This document shows, piece by piece, positions 1-5,045 of a stretch of DNA of 5,045 bases (position 1 is its first letter; each line of letters opens with the position of its first letter). Under the pieces are notes generated by a model, which was not told where the DNA came from, ran no database searches, and worked only from the letters and a program-made list of their open reading frames with translations. Position numbers and translations under genes: made by a program. Location: positions 1 through 5,045 of the forward strand of contig CABYEX010000058.1 of NCBI GenBank assembly GCA_902518075.1. Reading direction: 5' to 3'. The stretch comes from Halieaceae bacterium (GTDB taxonomy: Bacteria; Pseudomonadota; Gammaproteobacteria; Pseudomonadales; Halieaceae).

Positions 1-127
1 GGCCGCCGGTCTTGGATTTTTTCTCGAGGAGCGGACCGTGAGGTTTGCCTTTGTGCAAGCCTTCGGTCACCACCTTAACCTGGTGGCGGCGTCCTGCTGA
101 CGTGGGTTTACTCTTTACGACTGCCAT
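1..127 (-). CDS. rplB: 50S ribosomal protein L2 (uL2), N-terminal part, cut by window edge
   Basis: L2 is a core protein of the large ribosomal subunit, needed for subunit association and for building the peptidyl-transferase region of 23S rRNA. Only the first 42 codons are present, and the gene runs off the left edge. The visible protein starts [20 protein letters not shown] and continues through the motif [19 protein letters not shown], which matches the N-terminus of E. coli L2 nearly residue for residue. The ATG at 127 is forced because an in-frame TAG lies 3 codons upstream. A GAGGT Shine-Dalgarno (136-140) sits 8 nt before it and overlaps the rplW stop codon. The gap to rplW is 11 nt, so the two genes are cotranscribed and probably translationally coupled. 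Confidence 0.96.
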   Translation of the reverse strand, partial: MAVVKSKPTSAGRRHQVKVVTEGLHKGKPHGPLLEKKSKTGG

Positions 128-138
128 GACTCGCTACC

Positions 139-435
139 TCAGCTCATCGACGCAAAGTCAATTTCCTGACCTTGCTCCACCCGGACGTAGGCTTTTTTCC
201 ACGACGGGCGCTTGCTTAATCCATACCGGTTGCGCTTGGTCTTGCCTTTCACGCGCAGCGTCTGAACATCATTCACTGTGACCTTGAACAGTTGCTCGAC
301 GGACTCACGAATTTCGTCTTTGCTCGCATCCAGCGAGACACGGAACACATATTGATTGCTCTGCTCTGCCACGATTGCCGACTTTTCCGACACGTGGGGG
401 CCCAGCAGAATCTGAAAAACTCGCTCCTGATTCAC
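139..435 (-). CDS. rplW: 50S ribosomal protein L23 (uL23)
   Basis: L23 binds 23S rRNA at the exit of the nascent-peptide tunnel and is the docking point for trigger factor and SRP. The product is 98 residues (E. coli L23 is 100). Family landmarks are visible: [10 protein letters not shown] near residues 10-19, the [14 protein letters not shown] helix near 39-52, the basic [11 protein letters not shown] stretch near 62-72, and WKKAYV near 79-84. The start is GTG (435-433), forced because an in-frame TGA lies five codons upstream and no ATG is available. A strong GAGGAGG ribosome-binding site precedes it by 7 nt. The GTGA sequence is shared with the rplD stop, a 4-nt overlap that implies translational coupling. 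rplB follows after 11 nt. Confidence 0.97.
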   Translation of the reverse strand: MNQERVFQILLGPHVSEKSAIVAEQSNQYVFRVSLDASKDEIRESVEQLFKVTVNDVQTLRVKGKTKRNRYGLSKRPSWKKAYVRVEQGQEIDFASMS

Positions 436-1049
436 GCCAACGCCTCCTCAAATTTCTTGAGCGCATCGACGGTGATCATGACCTTGTCGTAAGCAATAAG
501 GCTTACAGGATCCGCGCCTTCGACGTCCCGCACATCAACCTTGTGCAAGTTGCGCGAGGCCAGATACAGGTTCTTGTCTACGTTGTCCGCCACAATCAAA
601 ACGTTATCCACGCCATACCCTTTCAGGGTCTCTACGAGCAGCTTGGTCTTGGGCTGCTCAACGTCCAGCGCCTCAACGATCATCAGGCGATCGGTTCGGG
701 CCAGCTCAGACAGGATGGAACGCATCGCCGCCCGATACATCTTGCGGTTCACCTTCTGCGAGTGATCCTGGGGCTTGGCCGCAAAGGTCACGCCGCCGGA
801 TCGCCAGATCGGCGAGCGGATCGTGCCCGCGCGGGCGCGACCCGTGCCCTTCTGGCGCCAGGGCTTCTTGCCACCGCCGGCGACCTCTGATCGCGTCTTT
901 TGCGCCCGGGTGCCCTGCCGTGCGCCAGACAAGTAGGCCGTCACGACCTGATGCACCAACGCTTCGTTGTACTCGCGGGCAAAATTGGCTTCGGATACCG
1001 CGACAGTGCCTGCTGCCTTGTTTCCCGGCTTGACTACACTTAGTTCCAC
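432..1049 (-). CDS. rplD: 50S ribosomal protein L4 (uL4)
   Basis: L4 binds 23S rRNA, and its long loop lines the peptide exit tunnel near the macrolide site. In E. coli it also represses its own operon at transcription and translation through the S10 leader. The product is 205 residues against 201 in E. coli, the extra length lying near the N-terminus. Diagnostic segments include [15 protein letters not shown] (42-56), the tunnel loop [16 protein letters not shown] (60-75), [12 protein letters not shown] (79-90), [13 protein letters not shown] and [11 protein letters not shown]. The tunnel loop looks wild type. The start is GTG (1049-1047), forced by an in-frame TAG five codons upstream. The only Shine-Dalgarno-like stretch is a G-rich GGGGGCGAG, weaker than those of its neighbours. 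The stop overlaps the rplW start by 4 nt, and rplC ends 16 nt upstream. Confidence 0.98.
   Translation of the reverse strand: MELSVVKPGNKAAGTVAVSEANFAREYNEALVHQVVTAYLSGARQGTRAQKTRSEVAGGGKKPWRQKGTGRARAGTIRSPIWRSGGVTFAAKPQDHSQKVNRKMYRAAMRSILSELARTDRLMIVEALDVEQPKTKLLVETLKGYGVDNVLIVADNVDKNLYLASRNLHKVDVRDVEGADPVSLIAYDKVMITVDALKKFEEALA
443..449 (-). promoter_or_regulatory. Ribosome-binding site of rplW (GAGGAGG)
   Basis: GAGGAGG on the minus strand lies 7 nt upstream of the rplW GTG codon, inside the last codons of rplD. It is a near-perfect match to the anti-Shine-Dalgarno sequence at ideal spacing. It supports the non-ATG start at 435 and may compensate for the weaker initiation codon. Confidence 0.8.
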
Positions 1050-1065
1050 GTCTCGCCCCCGCTAC

Positions 1066-1725
1066 TCACGACTGGGACGGGATATTGCCCGCCGCTTTGA
1101 CTGTCGGACAAATGACCACTTCGCCGCCTGGAGCACCCGGTACCGCCCCTTTGATGAGCAGCAAGTTGCGCTCAATGTCAACGCGGACCACTTCCAGGCC
1201 TTGGGTCGTCACGCGCTCGTCACCCATGTGACCGGACATCTTCTTGCCCTTGAACACGCGACCGGGCGTCTGGCACTGGCCAATAGAACCCGGCGCGCGG
1301 TGCGACAGCGAGTTACCGTGGGTCGCGTCCTGGGTGCGGAAATTCCAGCGCTTTACGACGCCCTGAAAGCCCTTGCCCTTGGAACGCCCCGCAACATCGC
1401 CCTTTTGACCCTGCTCAAACCGTTCGACGGTCAGCTCTGAGCCCACCTCGAACGCCTCATCAGAGGCATCCAGACGGAATTCCCATAGGCCTTCACCAGC
1501 GGCCACCCCAGCCTTGGCATAATGCCCGGCTTCCGGTTTGCTGACTTTCGAGGCCTTGCGGCTACCCGCTGTGACCTGAATTGCCCGGTACCCATCGGTC
1601 TCGAGCTCTTTGATTTGAGTGACGCGGTTTGGAGCAATTTCCACTACGGTCACTGGTACTGATGCGCCGTCCTCGGTGAAGACTCTAGTCATTCCCGATT
1701 TTCGGCCGACTAAACCAATAGTCAT
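1066..1725 (-). CDS. rplC: 50S ribosomal protein L3 (uL3)
   Basis: L3 initiates assembly of the large subunit and reaches towards the peptidyl-transferase centre. The product is 219 residues, about ten longer than E. coli L3 (209); the extra length includes a C-terminal tail after TVKAAG. Hallmarks are [18 protein letters not shown] at the N-terminus, ANRVTQ-like NRVTQIKEL near 33-41, and the central signature [20 protein letters not shown] (119-138). [20 protein letters not shown] (146-165) follows; the second Gln (Q152) corresponds to E. coli Q150, the residue methylated by PrmB. The ATG at 1725 is forced by an in-frame TAA one codon further upstream. A GAGGT Shine-Dalgarno (1733-1737) precedes it by 7 nt. 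It lies 122 nt after rpsJ, which is long for this operon, and 16 nt before rplD. Confidence 0.98.
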   Translation of the reverse strand: MTIGLVGRKSGMTRVFTEDGASVPVTVVEIAPNRVTQIKELETDGYRAIQVTAGSRKASKVSKPEAGHYAKAGVAAGEGLWEFRLDASDEAFEVGSELTVERFEQGQKGDVAGRSKGKGFQGVVKRWNFRTQDATHGNSLSHRAPGSIGQCQTPGRVFKGKKMSGHMGDERVTTQGLEVVRVDIERNLLLIKGAVPGAPGGEVVICPTVKAAGNIPSQS

Positions 1726-1847
1726 GGCTTAAACCTCACAGTGTACGGGGCTCAACCCTCTATGGCCGCCCGACACAGTCGTGTTAATGATTGAATCGGA
1801 CGTTACACACCCGGCGAACCAGGCAGGCTACTTCTGCTAATTTGTGC
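1726..1847 (-). other. Long rpsJ-rplC intergenic spacer with small potential hairpins
   Basis: This 122-nt stretch separates two genes that are usually close together (about 30 nt in E. coli). It has no ATG on the coding strand and no believable small ORF. The coding-strand RNA can form a hairpin from CCTGG and CCGGG around a TTCG loop (1810-1823), extendable by two wobble pairs to 1808-1825. Further short stems are CGAC/GTCG around TGT and GGGT/GCCC around TGA, the latter roughly 20-30 nt before the rplC start. None is followed by a U-run, so these are not terminators. The rplC Shine-Dalgarno GAGGT is at the downstream end. Whether the spacer carries a regulatory structure, a processing site or a weak internal promoter cannot be told from one sequence. 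Confidence 0.4.
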
Positions 1848-2159
1848 TCAACCCAGACTAATTTGGACTTCTACGCCCGCGGCCAGATCAAGTTTCATCA
1901 GAGCGTCAACCGTTTTCTCGGTTGGCTCGACGATATCAAGGAGACGCTTGTGGGTGCGGATCTCGTATTGATCCCTCGCATCTTTGTTCACATGAGGAGA
2001 GACCAGAATGGTAAACTTCTCCTTCTTGGTCGGCAGAGGAATCGGGCCACGGACCTGAGCGCCGGTGCGGCGGGCCGTATCCACAATCTCTTCTGTCGAC
2101 ACGTCAATCAGGCGATGGTCAAAGGCTTTTAGCCGGATTCGGATACGCTGATTTTGCAC
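1848..2159 (-). CDS. rpsJ: 30S ribosomal protein S10 (uS10 / NusE)
   Basis: S10 is a small-subunit head protein and, as NusE, pairs with NusB in antitermination and links RNA polymerase to the ribosome through NusG. The product is 103 residues, the same length as E. coli S10, and almost identical: [18 protein letters not shown] at the N-terminus, [20 protein letters not shown] (31-50), then [17 protein letters not shown] in the exposed loop and [20 protein letters not shown] near the C-terminus. His56, Val57, Lys59 and Asp60 in the loop linked to tetracycline-class resistance keep the E. coli residues. The start is GTG (2159-2157), chosen because homology begins exactly there and AAGGAG lies 7 nt upstream; the nearby ATG at 2166 is out of frame. 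It is the first gene of the S10 operon, following its own promoter. Confidence 0.98.
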   Translation of the reverse strand: MQNQRIRIRLKAFDHRLIDVSTEEIVDTARRTGAQVRGPIPLPTKKEKFTILVSPHVNKDARDQYEIRTHKRLLDIVEPTEKTVDALMKLDLAAGVEVQISLG

Positions 2160-2166
2160 GGTGCAT

Positions 2167-2172
2167 CTCCTT
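2167..2172 (-). promoter_or_regulatory. Ribosome-binding site of rpsJ (AAGGAG)
   Basis: AAGGAG on the minus strand is 7 nt from the GTG start of rpsJ. An ATG at 2166-2164 immediately follows the Shine-Dalgarno, but it is too close to it and out of frame with S10. The spacing therefore supports GTG at 2159 as the true start. Confidence 0.85.
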
Positions 2173-2181
2173 AAAACAGCC

Positions 2182-2198
2182 GGTGCCCGCGAGGGACC
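2182..2198 (-). other. Small stem-loop in the rpsJ 5' leader
   Basis: The leader RNA contains GGTCCC and GGGCACC separated by TCGC. They can form a 6-bp stem with one bulged C and a 4-nt loop. The stem ends about 9 nt before the AAGGAG ribosome-binding site and is followed by GGCTGTTTT, so it is neither a strong terminator nor a structure that hides the ribosome-binding site. It is the only clear fold in the predicted short leader. A role in operon control is speculative. Confidence 0.3.
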
Positions 2199-2215
2199 CC
2201 GAAAAAAGAGTGCGA

Positions 2216-2244
2216 AGTCTACGGATGTGGCCGGGGGGTGTCAA
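2216..2244 (-). promoter_or_regulatory. Sigma70-type promoter of the S10 operon
   Basis: On the minus strand a perfect -35 box TTGACA (2244-2239) is followed by a 17-nt C-rich spacer (2238-2222) and a -10 box TAGACT (2221-2216, 4 of 6 consensus bases including the key T, A and final T). Transcription should begin around 2209-2211, giving rpsJ a leader of about 50 nt. The position between the end of the redox operon and the first ribosomal gene is where a promoter for rpsJ would be expected. No AT-rich UP element is possible directly upstream, because a GC-rich hairpin begins 3 nt beyond the -35 box. Confidence 0.75.
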
Positions 2245-2247
2245 CAG

Positions 2248-2276
2248 CTGAAACGCCCGATAATGGGGCGTTTCAG
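2248..2276 (-). terminator. Perfect 11-bp inverted repeat, probable (bidirectional) terminator of the redox operon
   Basis: The minus strand reads CTGAAACGCCC, a 7-nt loop CATTATC, then GGGCGTTTCAG, an uninterrupted 11-bp stem. The core CGCCC/GGGCG flanked by AAA on one side and TTT on the other is the usual form of a two-way intrinsic terminator in which the A- and U-tracts pair with each other. The U-run is only three bases and is followed by CAG, so termination may be inefficient or need help. It lies 39 nt after the IorB-like stop codon and 3 nt before the -35 box of the S10 promoter. This placement fits insulation of the ribosomal operon from upstream transcription. A protein-binding operator is an alternative reading. 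Confidence 0.6.
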
Positions 2277-2315
2277 ACAGATGCGACTTTTCTCACAAAG
2301 GGGTGGTGGCGCCCC

Positions 2316-4580
2316 TCAGGCGAGTCGGATCGGCAGATCCCTGACCCGCTGTCCGGTGGCGGCGAATACAGCGTTACCGATCGCAGGCGCCACAGGGATG
2401 AGCGGCGGCTCACCCAGTCCGCTGGGAAACGCGTCGCTGTCGACGAATATAATGTCCAGTTCAGGTACATCGGCCATTCTGAGCGGCTTGTAGGTATCCA
2501 AATTACGTTGTTTAACCTGTCCCGACTCGAACTCAGCGCCCTCGTGGAGCGCCAAACTGAGTCCCCACAGGGCAGCACCTTCTGCCTGCGCCATGGCACC
2601 AGAAGGATTCACTACTGTGCCCACATCGATGGTTTGCCAAAGCTTTTTCACCGCAATCTCACCCGTCTCAGGCACCACTGCAACATGCGCCACACAAGCA
2701 ATCCAGGTTGGCATACGGCGTTCCTGGCCGTGGCAAACCGCCACACCTAATCCTTCATTAGCCGGTAGTGCCCGTCCCCAGCCGCTGCGCTCAGCCACGT
2801 CTTTCAAAACAGCGCGCAGTCGCGTCGCACCGCCCACCGTGCTGCCCTCGCCGCCCGCGTTTTTCCCCTGACCATCCAGCAACGCCAGACGGAAGGCAAC
2901 AGGGTCCTCGCCCATTTCGTGCGCCATTTCGTCCATGAAGCTCTCGACACCCCAGCCAGTCCAACCGGACCCTACGGCCCTCAGCCAGCCCGGCAAGAAA
3001 GTTTTCTGGGCCAACTCATTATTCACAGCGCGAACGCGATGAGCAGGCATTGTGTACCAGTGGTCAGCACCGCTGATAGAGAAGGCATCAAACTTCCCCA
3101 CACCCGCCACGCCAGGGGCCATTAAACCGGGCGCCATCGAGAGAGTCGGCCAGCCCGCGACCGCAGCGTGCTCCACGCCCGTAAGCGCGCCCTGCTCACT
3201 AAAGCTCGCGGCGAATGTGCATACAGTTGGCGAGCGGGCACAGTCGAACCGACTGTCGGCCTCCCGATCAAAAATCAGCTTCAGCGGCCGGCCCAGCGCC
3301 CGTGACGCCAACACCGCCGGGATCATCTGATCACCAAACAAACGGCGGCCGTAACCGCCTCCCAGATACTGTTGATGGATGATGATGTTGGCCTCAGGTA
3401 AATCCAGCACCTGAGCCAATAAAGGCAAAATTAGCGACTGCCATTGGTTGCCGGCATAAATGTGGCACTGACCCGCATCGTCAAATTCAACCACAGCGTT
3501 CTGGGGCTCGAGCGTGAAATGCAGCGCGGTGGCGGTGCGGTAAGTGGCGTCCAGTTGCCTAGCGGCTGTGGCGCGCGCGGCGTCAACGTCGCCATCATCA
3601 ACGACCAAGGTGCCGCTGGATGGATCTCGCGCCAGCCGCGAGCCTTCTGCCAACAGCTCCGCCTCGCTGACGCTGGCGGTCTCACCGGGCTGCCAATCAA
3701 CTTGCACGGCCTGTGCAGCCTTGAGTGCTACCGGCATGGTTTCTGCCGCGACCACCACCCAGCCCTGCAGGGTCGAGGTGGGATCCTCGATCAACACGGC
3801 ACCCAAATAACCGGGCAGTGACTCGGCCGCAGATTCATCAATGCCCAGTGCTGTCGCGCCGTAACGGGTGGGCGGGATCAGCGGAATGCCGTACACCATG
3901 CCAGGCAGATGAATATCAAGGCCATACTGCGCAGTGCCGTCGGATTTGGCGGGCACATCCAGCGCGGGCACATCCCGGCCAACGATGGTTCGCTCGGCCG
4001 GCGTCTTAATCGGTAGCGCGTCCAACTCTTCCTGAGAGAAGCTCCTAGAGACAGCGTCCGCCTGAATAATCTCAGCAAATGTGACGCTAGCAGAGCCAGA
4101 GTGAACTCGGCTGCCTTCAACGCGGCATGCCTCGGGTGCGACACCCAAAATCCGGGCACCGGCCTCTGCCAACACCATGCGGCCGGCAGCGCCAGCCTGT
4201 GACAGCTGGGTAAAGGACGTGTGCACCGACCAGGAACCGCCTGTCACCATATTTCCCCACTTTGGGTCGGTATCGACATGTTGAATGCTGACGTCCTCCC
4301 AGGCCGCGCCCATTTCATCAGCGATCACCTGCGCCAGAGCAGTCCCCACATGCTGGCCCATCTCAGCGCGCACAATGTTCATGGTAATCGCGCCGCTGGC
4401 GTCAATCTCGAACCACATCACTGGCGAGAATGAGGCACTCCCACCCTGACTTACGAGGTCAGAAGCCGCTTGATCAGGCTGACAGCCGCCGAGTGCCGAG
4501 CCCAAGCCCAGCACCAATGATGACCCTGCGGCACCTACAACAAACTGACGCCGCGAAAGTGCTGCGATTGGCTTATTCAT
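2316..4580 (-). CDS. iorB: IorB-like molybdopterin-binding oxidoreductase large subunit (xanthine oxidase family), Tat-exported
   Basis: This is the catalytic subunit of a molybdenum hydroxylase, which oxidises an aldehyde or N-heterocycle with oxygen taken from water. It has 754 residues starting at ATG 4580. A longer reading frame extends upstream but runs over the alpha gene and lacks family similarity. Residues 1-33 form a twin-arginine signal: SRRQFVV at 9-15, a hydrophobic segment, then LGGC with Cys33 as possible lipidation site. An IorB-type N-terminal region follows (RAEMGQ 71-76, DPKWGNMVTGGSWSVHT 105-121), then a hammerhead-like segment around 211-296. Cofactor motif QQYLGGGYGRR is at 403-413, DPVAFRLALL at 559-568, and GEPPL at 723-727, whose Glu724 matches the catalytic Glu of xanthine oxidase. 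The start lies inside the alpha gene (8-nt overlap) behind an AGGGAGAGG Shine-Dalgarno. Homology to isoquinoline 1-oxidoreductase is at family level; the symbol names the family, and the substrate is unknown. Members of this family are often annotated as xanthine or aldehyde dehydrogenase. Confidence 0.9.
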   Translation of the reverse strand: MNKPIAALSRRQFVVGAAGSSLVLGLGSALGGCQPDQAASDLVSQGGSASFSPVMWFEIDASGAITMNIVRAEMGQHVGTALAQVIADEMGAAWEDVSIQHVDTDPKWGNMVTGGSWSVHTSFTQLSQAGAAGRMVLAEAGARILGVAPEACRVEGSRVHSGSASVTFAEIIQADAVSRSFSQEELDALPIKTPAERTIVGRDVPALDVPAKSDGTAQYGLDIHLPGMVYGIPLIPPTRYGATALGIDESAAESLPGYLGAVLIEDPTSTLQGWVVVAAETMPVALKAAQAVQVDWQPGETASVSEAELLAEGSRLARDPSSGTLVVDDGDVDAARATAARQLDATYRTATALHFTLEPQNAVVEFDDAGQCHIYAGNQWQSLILPLLAQVLDLPEANIIIHQQYLGGGYGRRLFGDQMIPAVLASRALGRPLKLIFDREADSRFDCARSPTVCTFAASFSEQGALTGVEHAAVAGWPTLSMAPGLMAPGVAGVGKFDAFSISGADHWYTMPAHRVRAVNNELAQKTFLPGWLRAVGSGWTGWGVESFMDEMAHEMGEDPVAFRLALLDGQGKNAGGEGSTVGGATRLRAVLKDVAERSGWGRALPANEGLGVAVCHGQERRMPTWIACVAHVAVVPETGEIAVKKLWQTIDVGTVVNPSGAMAQAEGAALWGLSLALHEGAEFESGQVKQRNLDTYKPLRMADVPELDIIFVDSDAFPSGLGEPPLIPVAPAIGNAVFAATGQRVRDLPIRLA

Positions 4581-5045
4581 TTGAACCCTCTCCCTGCACC
4601 AGCTCACTCCCAGCGGCGGCAATGGCCCGCTTGATGCGCGGGTAGGCCATGCATCGGCACAAGTGGCCATTCATGTGCGAGACGATCTCGGCGTCACTGG
4701 GCGCGGGGTTCCCCTCAAGCAGCGTTGCCGCCTGCATGATTTGACCCGATTGGCAGTAGCCACACTGCGGCACCTGCTCGGCCTCCCAAGACGATTTCAG
4801 TGCGGCGCCAACGGGCGTGGCGAGACCTTCTATGGTGGTAACCTGACAGTTTTCGACTGCCGTCACGGGCGTCACGCACGCTCGGGCCGCGCTACCATCA
4901 AGATGCACGGTGCACGCACCACATTGAGCGATGCCACAACCAAATTTCGTGCCGGTCAGCTGCAGCTCTTCCCGCAACACCCATAAGAGCGGCGTGTCGG
5001 GCGGACTCTCGCTGGTGACCGCTTCGCCATTTAGGGTGAACTTAA
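4573..5045 (-). CDS. iorA: IorA-like [2Fe-2S] small subunit, N-terminus cut by window edge
   Basis: This subunit passes electrons from the molybdenum site through two [2Fe-2S] clusters. 156 residues are visible, and the frame is still open at the right edge. The first complete codons read KFTLNGEAVTSESPPDTPLL, which is how these proteins look a few residues after the initiator Met, so only about two to five codons are missing. The ferredoxin-like domain has GTKFGCGIAQCGAC with Cys36, 41, 44 and Cys56 (numbered from the first visible residue). The C-terminal helical domain has QCGYCQSG (Cys94, Cys97) and HLCRCMAYPRI (Cys129, Cys131). All eight ligands are present. There is no signal peptide, so export would have to be together with the Tat-bearing large subunit. 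The TAA stop lies inside the start of the large-subunit gene (ATGAATAA, 8-nt overlap). The valine codon GTG at 4980 is internal and not the start. The symbol denotes the family only. Confidence 0.92.
   Translation of the reverse strand, partial: KFTLNGEAVTSESPPDTPLLWVLREELQLTGTKFGCGIAQCGACTVHLDGSAARACVTPVTAVENCQVTTIEGLATPVGAALKSSWEAEQVPQCGYCQSGQIMQAATLLEGNPAPSDAEIVSHMNGHLCRCMAYPRIKRAIAAAGSELVQGEGSNE

Noticed and set aside
375..890. Plus-strand ORF of 171 codons
   Set aside because: It lies entirely antisense to rplW/rplD, both of which are certain; its translation resembles no family and its length reflects the GC-rich complementary frame.
967..1440. Plus-strand ORF of 157 codons
   Set aside because: Antisense shadow of the rplC/rplD junction, with no recognisable domain and no convincing ribosome-binding site.
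1548..1725. Cys151 next to the methylated glutamine site of L3 (Asn in E. coli)
   Set aside because: The Gln itself and the surrounding GSIGQ-QTPG motif are intact, and this position varies among bacteria, so it is not a meaningful anomaly. The motif is encoded around 1260-1290.
1781..1822. Possible internal promoter before rplC (TTCGCC, 17 nt, TTCAAT)
   Set aside because: Only about 3 of 6 and 4 of 6 consensus matches, which occurs often by chance; no support without transcript data.
2298..2317. GGGG/CCCC hairpin starting at the large-subunit stop codon
   Set aside because: Only about 5 bp with an 8-nt loop and three T's after it; too weak to call a terminator next to the much better repeat at 2248-2276.
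2238..2750. Plus-strand ORF of 170 codons crossing the S10 promoter region
   Set aside because: It starts inside the promoter/hairpin region and is antisense to the 3' end of the large-subunit gene; no domain or start signal supports it.
4581..4670. Extra 30-residue N-terminal extension of the large subunit
   Set aside because: The extension overlaps the C-terminal coding part of the FeS subunit in another frame. The Tat signal begins right after Met at 4580, and a Shine-Dalgarno precedes that codon.

Overview
The window is a chromosomal segment of a gammaproteobacterium. All recognised genes are on the minus strand, so the biological order runs from position 5045 down to 1: an IorA-like iron-sulfur subunit (5' edge cut off), an IorB-like molybdopterin subunit, a terminator-like hairpin and a promoter, then rpsJ, rplC, rplD, rplW and the first 42 codons of rplB. 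The ribosomal proteins resemble the E. coli sequences closely over their whole length (S10 is 103 residues, as in E. coli), which is the basis for the taxonomic call. A marine, free-living lineage such as the OM60/NOR5-type Cellvibrionales is a guess from overall flavour, not something the sequence proves.

Positions 2316-5045 hold a two-gene operon whose genes overlap by 8 nt. The small subunit has eight cysteines arranged for two [2Fe-2S] clusters. The large subunit has the MoCo-binding and catalytic motifs of the xanthine oxidase family, in the two-subunit architecture without FAD seen in isoquinoline 1-oxidoreductase and related aldehyde dehydrogenases. The large subunit begins with a twin-arginine signal followed by a possible lipobox. 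The enzyme is therefore probably exported folded, with the small subunit carried along, and may be anchored to a membrane. Its substrate cannot be read from sequence.

Positions 2160-2315 separate the two operons. They hold a perfect 11-bp inverted repeat and, 3 nt beyond it, a good sigma70-type promoter (TTGACA, 17 nt, TAGACT) that should start the S10 operon with a leader of only about 50 nt.

Positions 1-2159 are the 5' half of the S10 ribosomal protein operon in canonical order (rpsJ-rplC-rplD-rplW-rplB). Three of the five genes (rpsJ, rplD, rplW) have GTG starts. rplD and rplW overlap by 4 nt. An unusually long 122-nt gap separates rpsJ from rplC.

I see no RNA gene, mobile element, CRISPR array or clearly new system. 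The points most worth a second look are the redox operon lying directly upstream of rpsJ, where tuf is often found, the Tat/lipoprotein-like N-terminus of the large subunit, and the short S10 leader.
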